From: Candidatus Saccharimonadota bacterium
GTDB lineage: Bacteria > Patescibacteriota > Saccharimonadia > Saccharimonadales > 2-12-FULL-41-12
Assembly: GCA_022842995.1 (NCBI GenBank)
Contig: JALHOM010000010.1
Span: 1 to 46,769 of the forward strand
Length of the DNA: 46,769 nt
Direction of reading: 5' to 3'
The notes under the pieces are model-generated. The model did no database searches. It had not been told where the DNA came from and saw nothing but the letters and a program-made list of their open reading frames with translations. How positions within the stretch are numbered: position 1 is the first letter of the stretch; the number at the start of each line of letters is the position of its first letter. A program made the position numbers and the translations under genes. This document shows, in pieces, positions 32,046 to 40,674 of the stretch.

Positions 32046-32183
32046 TTAGGCAGCTTTTGGCTTGTCTGGACTAGAGTTTGGAACTGGCTTTGGCTCCGAG
32101 TCTGCCGGCTTGTCTTCTAGAGTCAGGTACTGAGAGTAGTGCACTTTTGGTTCGGTCTCTTTGAAATTGTTGATCAGTTGCAT
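32046..32183 (-). CDS. Small 45-aa protein
   Basis: This gene is below the ORF-track cutoff. An ATG with GAAAGG about 9 nt upstream opens a 45-codon frame (MQLINNFKETEPKVHYSQYL...), ending in a Pro/Ser/Lys-rich tail (SEPKPVPNSSPDKPKAA). The tail is like the linkers of other proteins in this window. The 12-bp terminator follows 78 nt downstream. No hydrophobic segment is present, so it is probably a short cytoplasmic or intrinsically disordered protein. Upstream (32184-32379) a TATACT -10 and an AAGGAG followed by an 8-codon TTG frame can be seen, so a leader peptide is possible. Confidence 0.5.
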   Translation of the reverse strand: MQLINNFKETEPKVHYSQYLTLEDKPADSEPKPVPNSSPDKPKAA

Positions 32184-32379
32184 GTAAATGCCTTTCGCGT
32201 TAGATGAGTTAGTTGCTGTAGTAGACCAACAGCAATCTTTTTATCTCTCCTTGCTTACGGTATTTAGTGTTGGGGTGATCTATCTAGTACCTAGTATACT
32301 CCTATATATAGTGTTTAACTAATCTCATACCACACCATATAAAGCGTATATAGTTATTTTTTTGAAAGATTGTCTTAAT

Positions 32380-32991
32380 TTATGGAGCGAGCTCTTCTGG
32401 TATTAACTTAATCCTACGAAGTTTCTTGAGAAGTTCTAGAACCTGGGGCTCGATATCCTGCTCGGTAGTAATTTCGAAGAAAGTACTTTCGGTTGGAAAT
32501 ATCTTGTGTTTTTCGACTGCCTTATAATAACTTTCAACATTCCCCATTGAATATCCTTTTTCGTCCCCTGCCGATAGCCTATTCTGGATTCGTTTTAAAC
32601 AGGTCGCTTCTGAACATAAAATACGTACTAAAAGTAATTGAGCTGAATATTTATCCGCCAATTGCTCTGATAGTTTTCGTTGTTCACTAAAATCGGCATC
32701 GACAATAACTGATGTATTGTTTTGGTAATACCATTCGGTTCTTGCTTCGGCAAGCACCTTCATGAGATCTTGTCGAGGACTCTTGCCTTCAAACCCTAGA
32801 TTGTTTAGGTGGCGTCTAATTTGGTCGTTGCGAGATAAGGGTAGTTGTAACTTTTCTGCCAGAACAGTTGCAACGGTGCTTTTACCCGATCCAGGCAGTC
32901 CGATAAAACCGATAGCAAATAATTCCGAAGTGTTATGTGGATAAGCGTTTAGACTGCCAAGATAAGATTCTATTATTCTCGAGTCTGTCAT
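32380..32991 (-). CDS. P-loop kinase, AAA_33/zeta-toxin-like
   Basis: Walker A GLPGSGKST (about 33-41) is followed by a segment with RNDQIRRHL and a VIVDADF strand in the Walker B position, as in small metabolite kinases of the AAA_33 group. The length of 203 aa fits. The likely reaction is ATP-dependent phosphorylation of a small molecule; the substrate is unknown. The final part (NVESYYKAVEKHKIF) is helical, as in this family. No antitoxin gene is next to it, so a zeta-toxin role is not supported. It follows the anchored protein by 10 bp. Confidence 0.85.
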   Translation of the reverse strand: MTDSRIIESYLGSLNAYPHNTSELFAIGFIGLPGSGKSTVATVLAEKLQLPLSRNDQIRRHLNNLGFEGKSPRQDLMKVLAEARTEWYYQNNTSVIVDADFSEQRKLSEQLADKYSAQLLLVRILCSEATCLKRIQNRLSAGDEKGYSMGNVESYYKAVEKHKIFPTESTFFEITTEQDIEPQVLELLKKLRRIKLIPEELAP

Positions 32992-33001
32992 GGGATTATT
33001 T

Positions 33002-33721
33002 TTAGATATTTATGCAATAGGTTTCGCCTGATTCTAGCAAGATACGGGTCGCGGCTTTGGATTCGTCCGTTAGATCGGCAAATTCTGAACCAGCACATTC
33101 TGCTGGCCACTGGAATTGAATGTTGCCAAGCGTCAGCCCTGGCGGAGTTTGGACGGGCGCCACGGGAGTAAACTCATAATCCTTGCCCGTGTTGGGGTCC
33201 TTGAAGTTGGTTAATTTACCCTTTATGTACAAATCGGAAAAGTCTTTCTTGAAAAAAGTTGGCTCGGTTGAAGGCCATTTGTTCTTTTGGGTTTTATATT
33301 CTTTGACGGTAGCGGCAAATTTAGCAAGGTCAGATTTACGTAACTGATCATTGGTTTGTTGCTTGGCCTTTACGTCGTTATTGCTGAGAGCCTCAATACG
33401 CGCGCTTAACTCCGTATTGGTTGCCTTCAGCGAGTTGATGGTTTCGTTCTTTTTCTGCACCTCATTGAAGGATATGACGGCGATTGCAATAGACAGACCG
33501 AATAGTAAAAACACGATAATCAAGAGTATGTTCTTGCCAGCGCTACCATGACCGTGAGAAGTTTGAGGATGTGAGACTATCGGGCTTGAAGTCGGAGAAT
33601 ACTGGTTTTGAACTTCGTTTTGGGCCGGAGCTGATTGAGGCAGCGACGAGGGTGATTGCGGCGGACTAACGAGGGTATCTTGTGCAGAGTTGTCTCTGGG
33701 TGAAGGTGCTTGTGGTTCCAT
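33002..33721 (-). CDS. Anchored protein with pseudopilin-like outer domain
   Basis: A Pro/Ser/Gln-rich cytoplasmic part (1-62), one helix (about 64-84) and a coiled coil (KNETINSLKATNTELSARIEAL) lead to an outer domain with FAATVKEYKTQKNKWPS and FKDPNTGKDYEFTP. These are the features of the pilin/GspG C-terminal fold, in which residues of a sample YxxxxxxxYP and DPxxGxxYxY are conserved. The prepilin cleavage motif is absent, so it is not a normal pilin. Two Cys near the end (ECAGSE and ETYCINI) may form a disulfide. Confidence 0.7.
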   Translation of the reverse strand: MEPQAPSPRDNSAQDTLVSPPQSPSSLPQSAPAQNEVQNQYSPTSSPIVSHPQTSHGHGSAGKNILLIIVFLLFGLSIAIAVISFNEVQKKNETINSLKATNTELSARIEALSNNDVKAKQQTNDQLRKSDLAKFAATVKEYKTQKNKWPSTEPTFFKKDFSDLYIKGKLTNFKDPNTGKDYEFTPVAPVQTPPGLTLGNIQFQWPAECAGSEFADLTDESKAATRILLESGETYCINI

Positions 33722-33729
33722 TGATTACA

Positions 33730-33738
33730 ATAGTAGCA
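33730..33738 (-). promoter_or_regulatory. Extended -10 promoter, leaderless start
   Basis: TGCTACTAT on the minus strand ends 8 nt before the ATG at 33721; no ribosome site is present. Confidence 0.55.
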
Positions 33739-33806
33739 TAGAAAGAGCGTTGGGGTGCAGGACTACTGTTCCTTTAGTTATTTCGCATTGAACAGTGATA
33801 GTAGTT

Positions 33807-33812
33807 TAAAAT
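33807..33812 (+). promoter_or_regulatory. -10 hexamer, leaderless start
   Basis: TAAAAT ends 6 nt before the ATG at 33819. The gene would have no 5' leader. Confidence 0.52.
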
Positions 33813-33818
33813 AGTTAT

Positions 33819-34064
33819 ATGACTTTAAAAAACGGTGAAGTCCATAAATTGCCCACTGACCTCAAAACAGCACTTTTATCTGTCAGTGCTTCTGGTGAGA
33901 CGTGGCAGGACATTACTCCCCTTGCCCGCAATGAATGGATTTGCTGGGTGACCTCGGCCAAGCAAGAAACCACCCGTGAACGCCGTATTCGAATCGCCAA
34001 AGAAAACCTAGCCAAAGGTAAGCGTCGCCCCTGTTGCTTGGCGGGTTGTCCTCACCGCAAGTAA
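33819..34064 (+). CDS. YdeI/OmdA-family (bacteriocin-protection) small protein
   Basis: The 81-aa sequence contains LARNEWICWVTSAKQETTRERRI and ends with GKRRPCCLAGCPHRK. These are the hallmarks of the YdeI/OmpD-associated (OmdA, PF13376) C-terminal region, here as a stand-alone version. The biochemical role is not established; the family name comes from protection against bacteriocins. The three Cys and one His at the end could bind a metal. It is expressed from a leaderless promoter and divergent from the pseudopilin-like gene. Confidence 0.85.
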   Translation: MTLKNGEVHKLPTDLKTALLSVSASGETWQDITPLARNEWICWVTSAKQETTRERRIRIAKENLAKGKRRPCCLAGCPHRK

Positions 34065-34112
34065 GTGCTTTATAAGTTGGTTGGTGCCGACTATCTTGCC
34101 TTGGATTAGAGA

Positions 34113-35498
34113 TTAACCTGCTAGCGAAACTTCGGGGCCCGAGGAACCTTTATCGTAGGACTGCATGCCTTGATCGTCTTGTTTCCAGGCACATAGAACG
34201 TTGTGTACGACGCGCCACGATTCTAGAACCTCTCCGGTTGATGCAAAGAGAGTTTGCTCACCTCTGAAGGCGTCTACCAATACTCTTTCGTAAGCATCGG
34301 GTTGTCTGTCGTTATTGAAGTGGGTGTCGTAGCTAAAGTCCATGTGGGCTGGCTCAATTTCGTCGATAAAACCAGGTTTTTTAACGCGCAGATCGAGCTC
34401 AATACCTTCGTTTGGTTGCAGGCGAAAGGTCAAGACGTTGTGGTGTTTTGTTTCGGCGGTTGGACGGAAGTTTATAGATATTTTTGTGGCTTTTTCATGG
34501 AGGGCTTTTCCAGAAGTTAGCACTACAGGGACGCCTTCCCAACGCTCGTTATTTATCTCTACCTTGATAGAAGCAAATGTTTCCGTCACCGAATCAGGGT
34601 TGTCGACCTCTTCTTTATAGCCTGCGTACTGACCCCGAATTGTATTGTCTGCGATTTGCTCGGGTTCTATAGATATAATTTCTGACATTGCCTGGAACTT
34701 ACTTTCGTGGATGCCGTCGCTATTTAACTCTTTAGGGCGCTCCATCGTGATAAGCGCCAGCACTTGCAAGAGATGACTCTGGATTAAATCGCGTAGCGCC
34801 CCGGTTTGCTCGTAGAACTGAGCCCTACCCTCGATATCGATGGTTTCGGTGGCGGTCAATTCGATACTTTCGATATGCCAGCGGTTCCATAATGGTTCAA
34901 ATATCGGGTTATTAAAGCGAAATGCCAGGATATTTTGGACGGTTTCTTTGGCGAGGTAGTGATCGATCCGATACAGCTGATCTTCGTTGAAATGTTGTGC
35001 GGTACTGGCGCTCAAATGTTCGGCGGACGCATAGTCGTAGCCAAATGGCTTTTCGATAAGTAGTCTGACGGTGTGCCCACTGTGAGGGTGTTTATTGAGG
35101 TCGTTTTCGCCTAAGCTCGTGATAATCGGCTCAGCGACTTTTGGCGGAACAGAAAGGTAAAATAAATGGTTCATCGGGCCGCCGTGCTGCGCTTCTAAGG
35201 CTTCGATTTTAGAGGCTAGTTTTTTATATTCTGCCGGCTCATCGACGTCTAATTGGAGTAGCTCAGTCATGTTGCGTAAAGTTTGCAGGGCTTTCTCGTC
35301 GAGGTCGGCAGTCGGAAAGTTTACGTTTTTAAATACATCGTCAATCGACGTGTTGCCACGTGAGACGCCGACAATTTGCGTGCTTTCGTCTAGGAGTCCG
35401 AGGCAGACCAGATTATAGAGGGCCGGCAATAATTTGCGGCGCGATAAATCGCCAGTCATGCCAAAGATTATCAGAATAGTTGCTTCTAGATCTGGCAT
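34113..35498 (-). CDS. zwf: Glucose-6-phosphate 1-dehydrogenase
   Basis: It oxidises glucose 6-phosphate to 6-phosphogluconolactone with NAD(P)+. Visible are the nucleotide-binding GMTGDLSRRK (13-22), EKPFG (149-153), the substrate-binding RIDHYLAKE (177-185; usually RIDHYLGKE) and the catalytic-base His242 in LIQSHLLQV. The length of 461 aa is normal. It is the last gene of pgl-gnd-zwf, 14 bp after gnd. A conserved Gly in the DHYLGKE motif is Ala here, a mild change. Confidence 0.97.
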   Translation of the reverse strand: MPDLEATILIIFGMTGDLSRRKLLPALYNLVCLGLLDESTQIVGVSRGNTSIDDVFKNVNFPTADLDEKALQTLRNMTELLQLDVDEPAEYKKLASKIEALEAQHGGPMNHLFYLSVPPKVAEPIITSLGENDLNKHPHSGHTVRLLIEKPFGYDYASAEHLSASTAQHFNEDQLYRIDHYLAKETVQNILAFRFNNPIFEPLWNRWHIESIELTATETIDIEGRAQFYEQTGALRDLIQSHLLQVLALITMERPKELNSDGIHESKFQAMSEIISIEPEQIADNTIRGQYAGYKEEVDNPDSVTETFASIKVEINNERWEGVPVVLTSGKALHEKATKISINFRPTAETKHHNVLTFRLQPNEGIELDLRVKKPGFIDEIEPAHMDFSYDTHFNNDRQPDAYERVLVDAFRGEQTLFASTGEVLESWRVVHNVLCAWKQDDQGMQSYDKGSSGPEVSLAG

Positions 35499-35512
35499 GT
35501 TCGGTCCCCTGT

Positions 35513-36424
35513 CTACGACTTTCCGTTATTGATATCATGTCCGCCGAACTTGTTTCGCATGGCAGCTAGTAGCTTGGTCGTGAAGTTAACTTCGCCTTGC
35601 TGAGAGGCCAGTCGGACGTCGAATGAGGCCTGGATAGCAGGAGTTGCCAGCCCGAGCTCTTTGGCTGTTTCAAGCGCCCATCGTGCTTCGCCCGATTCCG
35701 CGACGTAGCCATCAATGCCGGTGAGTTCTGGGTTTTCTGTTAGTGCCGATTGCGCCAGTTCATTGAGCCATGAGGTTACAACGCTGTGGTGTTGCCAGAC
35801 GTTGCCGGCTGCTGCAAGATCAAGATTTTGGTAGGGCCCTTCTTTTAATAAGCGGTAACCTTCGGCCAAAGACTGCATCATGCCGTATTCGATAGCGTTG
35901 TGGGTCATTTTCACGAAGTGCCCTGCTCCACTCGGCCCAAAATGTCGGTAGGCACCTTCGGGCATCGAAAGTGTTTGAAAGATCGGTTCTATTGCCAGGA
36001 AGCTATTTTCGTCGCCACCAATCATCATCGAAAATCCGTTTTGGTAGCCCCATACACCGCCACTCGTTCCGCAGTCGATTAGGTTGCAGCCAGCATCTGC
36101 GACTTTTTGTCCGAGTTTTTGGGTATTGCGATAGTCTGAATTACCGCCGTCGATCAAGATGCTTCCCTGGGGTAGTACTGCTAGCCAAGCTTCAATTTGA
36201 GACTCCACAATTTCGCTGGGGATCATTAGCCAGACGATAACTTGTTCGTCGCCAAAAAGCTGGAGGGTCTCTTCTATCCCAGTGCTGGGTTTAATGCCGT
36301 ACGTCGCTGATTCGGCTAGCGGTTCTGGGCTGCGGTTGAGACCGATCACTTCATGCCCTTCTTCAGATAATTTCCGTGCAATTTGCATACCCATTTTTCC
36401 TAGTCCAACAACTGCGATTTTCAT
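35513..36424 (-). CDS. gnd: 6-phosphogluconate dehydrogenase, decarboxylating, short form
   Basis: It oxidises and decarboxylates 6-phosphogluconate to ribulose 5-phosphate. GLGKMG (7-12) is the dinucleotide site; after the GLNRS turn come VIWLMIPS, DGGNSDYRNT, CGTSGGVWG and KMTHNAIEYGMMQ, all family motifs. At 303 aa it is the short GndA/YqeC-type form, lacking the long C-terminal tail of the 470-aa enzyme. Its start overlaps the pgl stop by 4 nt (ATGA). Confidence 0.95.
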   Translation of the reverse strand: MKIAVVGLGKMGMQIARKLSEEGHEVIGLNRSPEPLAESATYGIKPSTGIEETLQLFGDEQVIVWLMIPSEIVESQIEAWLAVLPQGSILIDGGNSDYRNTQKLGQKVADAGCNLIDCGTSGGVWGYQNGFSMMIGGDENSFLAIEPIFQTLSMPEGAYRHFGPSGAGHFVKMTHNAIEYGMMQSLAEGYRLLKEGPYQNLDLAAAGNVWQHHSVVTSWLNELAQSALTENPELTGIDGYVAESGEARWALETAKELGLATPAIQASFDVRLASQQGEVNFTTKLLAAMRNKFGGHDINNGKS

Positions 36425-37089
36425 AAGTTTTCTCCTACTTGGTCATTAAATACGGTAACATTTGGCATTGTCTTGAGTGCTTGAGCCGGCTGTAATCCCG
36501 GTTCTAGTGTTTCGTCGCGGAGGCTCGTTAGAGTAGGTTTTTTGGAGTCACCATAAGCTCCTATGATTATCTCCGTTGCCTGTTCGAGGGCTTTGAGAGT
36601 GGTGGTTATGCGTTGGTACTGACCGCCGTTGTAATAAACTGCGTATTCGTTGCTTTTAAGGCCGATTGAATGTGGTAATATCCCTGTAATGTGGCCGTCT
36701 TCTCCGAGGCCTGTAAAAACTAAAACATTGTCACGGGTAGCGATCAAACTTTCTATCTGACGTGCGAATTTTTCGGCTTCGACTTCTATGCGCTCACCAG
36801 ATATAACTGGCAGGTAGTTGTAGTTCAGTCGATCGATTCCAGCTTGGATATACTGAGCAAGATTACTGTCGGCATGGCCAACCTCGCCGTACCGTTCATC
36901 GGTTAATGTTAGGGTAATGTTGCGTCTTCTTGGTTCTTGAATTCTTTCAAGTGCATAAATGGCGACGCTTATATTTGAGCCCCCAGGTAGAAGTAGGAGC
37001 AGTGTCTTGTCGCTTGCTGTTAGGGCATCTATGCGTTCGACCAGGTAGTCTTCTAGCTTTTTGGGATTTTCAGTTAAAACAAACTTCAT
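36421..37089 (-). CDS. pgl: 6-phosphogluconolactonase
   Basis: It hydrolyses 6-phosphogluconolactone, linking the steps of the other two enzymes in the operon. LLLPGGS, TLTDERYGEVGHADSN and FTGLGEDGHITGILPHS are the standard NagB/Pgl motifs, with the His in GEDGHIT as the likely catalytic residue. The length of 222 aa is normal. It is the first gene of pgl-gnd-zwf and has an AGAGGG ribosome site. Confidence 0.95.
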   Translation of the reverse strand: MKFVLTENPKKLEDYLVERIDALTASDKTLLLLLPGGSNISVAIYALERIQEPRRRNITLTLTDERYGEVGHADSNLAQYIQAGIDRLNYNYLPVISGERIEVEAEKFARQIESLIATRDNVLVFTGLGEDGHITGILPHSIGLKSNEYAVYYNGGQYQRITTTLKALEQATEIIIGAYGDSKKPTLTSLRDETLEPGLQPAQALKTMPNVTVFNDQVGENL

Positions 37090-37121
37090 GACGCTTATAC
37101 CCTCTTTTGATCCTTGTGTTT

Positions 37122-37127
37122 ATTATA
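37122..37127 (-). promoter_or_regulatory. Promoter of pgl-gnd-zwf
   Basis: TATAAT on the minus strand lies 32 nt before the pgl ATG. A weak TTGAGA lies 19 bp further upstream. Confidence 0.55.
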
Positions 37128-37238
37128 GCTTGTATCATCACGCTTTTCTCAATGTAATTTTGAAAAAACCTACCCGATTACTTATAAGGTTGTCCCGATA
37201 ACTGACGGCCGAAAGGCCTTAAATGTTGCTGCTAACGC

Positions 37239-37244
37239 TATAAT
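37239..37244 (+). promoter_or_regulatory. -10 hexamer, leaderless start
   Basis: TATAAT ends 6 nt before the ATG at 37251. The intervening AGGAGT is too close to the ATG to act as a ribosome site. Confidence 0.55.
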
Positions 37245-37250
37245 AGGAGT

Positions 37251-37778
37251 ATGAAGAATGCAATAATCGTTGCTTTGGTTGTGGTTGTTCTCGGATTAGG
37301 CGCTTTCATATTTACTCGTGAAAATACCAACTCTACGACAAACACCCAGTCTCCGGCATCTGGCACTGCGGAACCGGCCGAACAGCTGAAAAGTAGCTCA
37401 CCTAAAGAGTTGGATTTATCTAATAAAAATTTAACTCAGGTTCAGAAAGATATCCTTGATGATAAAAATGCCATCAAGCTGGATGTCAGCGATAATGCCT
37501 TAACGGGTTCTCTACCCGCCGAAATCCGAAAACTTACCAACCTTGAAGTGCTTGATGCCTCGAACAATAAATTAACCGGTATTCCTGCCGAAATTGGTCA
37601 ACTCGAAAATTTACGTGAAGCAAATTTTGCCAACAATAATATCTCTGGTTTGCCTCTCGAGATCGGTAAGTTAAAGAAACTCGAGACCCTTGATTTACGC
37701 GGTAATCCTAACTTATCTAAAAATGACGTAGGTTTGATAGCGCAACAGATTCCTAATGCCAAAATACAAACAGATTAA
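37251..37778 (+). CDS. Anchored leucine-rich repeat protein
   Basis: A hydrophobic N-terminal helix (2-21) acts as a signal-anchor; a Ser/Thr/Pro-rich linker follows. The rest (about 50-165) is five or so ~23-residue leucine-rich repeats, for example LTNLEVLDASNNKLTGIPAEIGQ. It is of the bacterial/plant-like (xxIPxEI) type, presumably an extracellular protein-binding surface. The domain is small and solenoid ends look uncapped. Its 3' end overlaps the opposite gene by 4 nt. Confidence 0.9.
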   Translation: MKNAIIVALVVVVLGLGAFIFTRENTNSTTNTQSPASGTAEPAEQLKSSSPKELDLSNKNLTQVQKDILDDKNAIKLDVSDNALTGSLPAEIRKLTNLEVLDASNNKLTGIPAEIGQLENLREANFANNNISGLPLEIGKLKKLETLDLRGNPNLSKNDVGLIAQQIPNAKIQTD

Positions 37779-38215
37779 TGCGTCGTTAGATCGATTTCAA
37801 AAACTAGTGGTGGATCTTTAGTGTAGTTAGAATATCCAATCCATGATGGCGTGACCTTAAAAATTTTGGTTTCGGTTTTTTCGAAATACTTTGGCGTGGT
37901 TGGGCTATTTTTGTCTTTGAACAATTGAATGATTTTGTTCTTGTCGTTCTCGATTTCAATAATCTCCGCTCTCCCCTCGTACTGGATGGTTATATAGCTG
38001 AACCCGACAACAAAAGACACTTTTGGGTTAACCGCTAGATTTTGAAATTTACGACTCTGGTCGGACGTTTGAAAGAATAGTGTTAAATCATCATTTTCGG
38101 CGTAAGCCATCAGTGCGGATTCCGGCTGCATGCTGACAGGGTTTAATGTCGAGATAGTCGCTAGTTTTTCGCTCGCCAGTAATTCTTTTATTAAATTGAT
38201 CTCATGTGTTTTCAC
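37775..38215 (-). CDS. Pyridoxamine 5'-phosphate oxidase-like FMN-binding protein
   Basis: A split-barrel flavin-binding fold is indicated by LASEKLATISTLNP, LTLFFQTSDQSRKFQNLAVNPKVSFVV and QYEGRAEIIE. This general PNPOx-like family includes many small proteins of unknown reaction; the 146 aa is typical, and a real PdxH role is unlikely. The start is GTG, 6 nt after a TATAGT, so the message is probably leaderless. Confidence 0.88.
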   Translation of the reverse strand: MKTHEINLIKELLASEKLATISTLNPVSMQPESALMAYAENDDLTLFFQTSDQSRKFQNLAVNPKVSFVVGFSYITIQYEGRAEIIEIENDKNKIIQLFKDKNSPTTPKYFEKTETKIFKVTPSWIGYSNYTKDPPLVFEIDLTTH

Positions 38216-38221
38216 ACTGAT

Positions 38222-38230
38222 ACTATATCA
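38222..38230 (-). promoter_or_regulatory. Extended -10 promoter, leaderless start
   Basis: TGATATAGT on the minus strand ends 6 nt before the GTG at 38215. Confidence 0.58.
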
Positions 38231-38279
38231 AACGGATTGATTCTAGATTTTTAATGCAGAAATACATGAACAGATATGG

Positions 38280-39527
38280 TTATTTTTGTAATTCGTTGAA
38301 TTTGGCGGTCATGGTTGGGTTGCCTCGGGTGAGTTTTTTAATGGTGAGGTCTTGGGCTTTGTCGTTGGCGAGGCGTAGATTGTTCTCCGATGACAGTAGG
38401 GCTTGCTTGGTTTTTTCGAGTTGCTTGATGGTTTTGTCTATACCGTCAATGGCGTCTTCGAACTTTCGACTAGCCAGCTCGTAATTGCGTGCAAAGCCGT
38501 CTTTAAACTTCGTCATATTGTCTTCAAAGTTGGTGATGTCGATATTTTGGGCCCTTACTAACGCAAGCTCTGATTTGTATTTGAGAGAATTCATGGCTGC
38601 GTTACGAAGTAGTGTGATGATCGGGATAAAAAACTGCGGACGTATGACGTACATTTTGGCGTACTTATGCGATACGTCGACTATGCCAGAGTTATAGAGC
38701 TCGCTCTCCCCTTCGAGCAGACTAACGAGTACAGCGTATTCGCATTTTTTCTCGGCGCGGTCTTTGTCGAGTTCGCGCAGGAAGTCCTCGTTTTTCTTTT
38801 TGGTAGCTGTTTCGTCACCCTCATTTTTCATTTCAAACATAATGCTGATGATTTCGGTCCCCTGCTCGTCTACCTCGCGGTAAATGTAGTCGCCTTTACT
38901 GCCGGTGCTGGCGTCGTTGTCCTTTTCGAAATAAGCGTTTGGAAAGGCCGTGGCACGCAGTTTATTGAACTCGATCTCGCAGTGTTGCTCCAGCGTCTCC
39001 CCGACCATTTTGGTCGAAAGCTTGGCCTTCATGTCTTTGTAATAAGCGATCATTTCGTCTTTGGTTTTGAGCTCGTTTTCGAACTTTTCTTTCAGAGATT
39101 TCTCCAGGAGGAGTTGCTCTGTCTCTTTACTTCTCAGTTCGCTAGCCAGCGCGTCTCGCTCTTTTTCTAAAGAGGTTTTTGCTTCATTTATGGCCAGCTT
39201 TTTCTCTGTTTCAGACGAATTGAGCCGCGCTTCGAGCTTGGCAATTTCGGCGTCCTTTTCTGACTTAAGTTCGGCAAGAAGTGCACTTTTTTCGGCCTGA
39301 AGTCGCGCCAGCTCAGCCTCTTTCTTGGCGATATCTGCCTGCAGTTCGTTCTTGGTGTCGGCACGAGCGAGCTTGACGGCGTTTTCTTTGTCTCGTTCGA
39401 GCATCTCAATGCGGTCAAGTAACTCCCGTTCAAACTCATGGTCTCGCACTTGCTTCAAAATATCGGCGAACCCGGCCTCATCAATCTTGAAAGCCTTCTT
39501 GCAGTGTGGACACTGAACCTCATTCAT
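38280..39527 (-). CDS. DUF2130 domain protein with zinc-ribbon-like start and long coiled coil
   Basis: The N-terminus has CPHCKKAF, half of a zinc ribbon. Residues about 25-170 are a long charged coiled coil. The DUF2130 domain follows (about 175-355: [43 protein letters not shown]), a restriction-endonuclease-like fold in which the acidic E/D and K residues in FEMKNE could be the active site. A second coiled coil ends the protein. Members often sit with other genes of DNA maintenance, but the reaction is unproven. It is a single gene. Confidence 0.9.
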   Translation of the reverse strand: MNEVQCPHCKKAFKIDEAGFADILKQVRDHEFERELLDRIEMLERDKENAVKLARADTKNELQADIAKKEAELARLQAEKSALLAELKSEKDAEIAKLEARLNSSETEKKLAINEAKTSLEKERDALASELRSKETEQLLLEKSLKEKFENELKTKDEMIAYYKDMKAKLSTKMVGETLEQHCEIEFNKLRATAFPNAYFEKDNDASTGSKGDYIYREVDEQGTEIISIMFEMKNEGDETATKKKNEDFLRELDKDRAEKKCEYAVLVSLLEGESELYNSGIVDVSHKYAKMYVIRPQFFIPIITLLRNAAMNSLKYKSELALVRAQNIDITNFEDNMTKFKDGFARNYELASRKFEDAIDGIDKTIKQLEKTKQALLSSENNLRLANDKAQDLTIKKLTRGNPTMTAKFNELQK

Positions 39528-39533
39528 ATCAAT

Positions 39534-39539
39534 AGTATA
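39534..39539 (-). promoter_or_regulatory. -10 hexamer, leaderless start
   Basis: TATACT on the minus strand ends 6 nt before the ATG at 39527. Confidence 0.52.
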
Positions 39540-39602
39540 CGTCGAATTATGCAGGAAGAACCAGGATAAGGCATAGTTGGCTTGTTCTGTTGTGTACCCT
39601 GC

Positions 39603-40001
39603 TTATTTTTTGAGCGATAAATGCTTGGCGATCGCAGCATGGGAGACGACACCTGTGAGGAGTACAATCGACATAACGTAGCGTTCGAAATCTGTCCCGG
39701 TAAACTGACTTATGAGGGGGATTGAATAGATTATTGTCATGACTATAAAGATAATATGTTTATTTTCTCCTGGCTCGGGGCTGCTTAACTTCCAGGCGAT
39801 CGATAATGCTATCAGCACTAAAATTGCACTAAGGATCGATTGCGTGAGCTGGAGCTCATACGACGCAGATCTACCGCCATTTACCCAATCGTAGGGGATT
39901 ATTTTCACGATTATCATTAAGTGTGTAAGGATGACTGAAATGTAAAAACCCGCCATCAATGCTCGGGCTACTCGAAAAGGTATTTTGGTTAGATATTTCA
40001 T
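39603..40001 (-). CDS. Small four-helix membrane protein
   Basis: The 132-aa protein has about four membrane helices, with a basic start (MKYLTKIPFRVARAL) and end (KHLSLKK). No family recognised. Its ATG shares one base with the stop of the HAM1-like gene upstream (TAATG), so it is co-translated with it. Confidence 0.68.
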   Translation of the reverse strand: MKYLTKIPFRVARALMAGFYISVILTHLMIIVKIIPYDWVNGGRSASYELQLTQSILSAILVLIALSIAWKLSSPEPGENKHIIFIVMTIIYSIPLISQFTGTDFERYVMSIVLLTGVVSHAAIAKHLSLKK

Positions 40002-40567
40002 TAATTTACTTCCTCGTCTTTATTGCTTTGGTTGTCAAAAAAGGCTTTTAGTTCGGCGAATGGCTTGATCTTAAGGTAGGTTGTATGGTCGTCGGCTTCG
40101 GATAATTCTGCCCGAGTAACCTCATAACCTTTCGGGATGAAAATTTTATCCCAGCCAAAGCCATTTTCGCCGGCAGGGTGCTCGGCGATGGTGCCTTCTA
40201 GATGGCCTTTAAAATACGTTGTTTCTTTCCCGTCATAATAGCCAAAAACACACCGAGCAACAGCCGACCTATCCTGTCCGTCCAATGAACGACAGATTGT
40301 TTCAAATGGCACTTCCTCTACGTAAAATTTGATGAACGTCCCCGGTAACCGCCCAAAGGCTTTAAATTCTAAAGCAACATCCTCGACTAAAACTGGCCTG
40401 TCGATTTTTTGATACGCTTGCCGTACTTTGTGCTCCACAACCTCTTGTAAATCAAGCGACTGAATTTCATCGAGATCGACTTTTTGATGCGCGATCTCTA
40501 CGCCGAGATACTTTGCCAGATAGTCGGCTTTGGCTTGGTTGCCGGTGATGAACGTTACGTTTGCCAT
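40001..40567 (-). CDS. rdgB: Non-canonical purine NTP pyrophosphatase (HAM1/RdgB family)
   Basis: It hydrolyses ITP/dITP and XTP to monophosphates and so keeps damaged purines out of nucleic acid. Visible are ITGNQAKADYL at the N-terminus, VEDVALEF, GRLPGTFIKF and GFGWDKIFIP, all family motifs. At 188 aa it is normal. The TGATATAGT promoter ends 8 nt before the ATG, so the mRNA is probably leaderless. Confidence 0.92.
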   Translation of the reverse strand: MANVTFITGNQAKADYLAKYLGVEIAHQKVDLDEIQSLDLQEVVEHKVRQAYQKIDRPVLVEDVALEFKAFGRLPGTFIKFYVEEVPFETICRSLDGQDRSAVARCVFGYYDGKETTYFKGHLEGTIAEHPAGENGFGWDKIFIPKGYEVTRAELSEADDHTTYLKIKPFAELKAFFDNQSNKDEEVN

Positions 40568-40575
40568 ATGACTAA

Positions 40576-40584
40576 ACTATATCA
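40576..40584 (-). promoter_or_regulatory. Extended -10 promoter, leaderless start
   Basis: TGATATAGT on the minus strand ends 8 nt before the ATG at 40567; transcription should start at the A of the ATG. Confidence 0.57.
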
Positions 40585-40674
40585 AATTTACGTCACATAG
40601 ATCAGTGGACGCTTTGCTTGTTTACAAGCTGGTTTAGCTAGGAGCGCTTTCGGGTGTGTTTTTCGTTTAGGTTT

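Noticed and set aside
32380-32991. Zeta-type toxin of a toxin-antitoxin pair
   Set aside because: Only the P-loop kinase fold is shared; no small antitoxin gene lies next to it and it is co-transcribed with an anchored protein.
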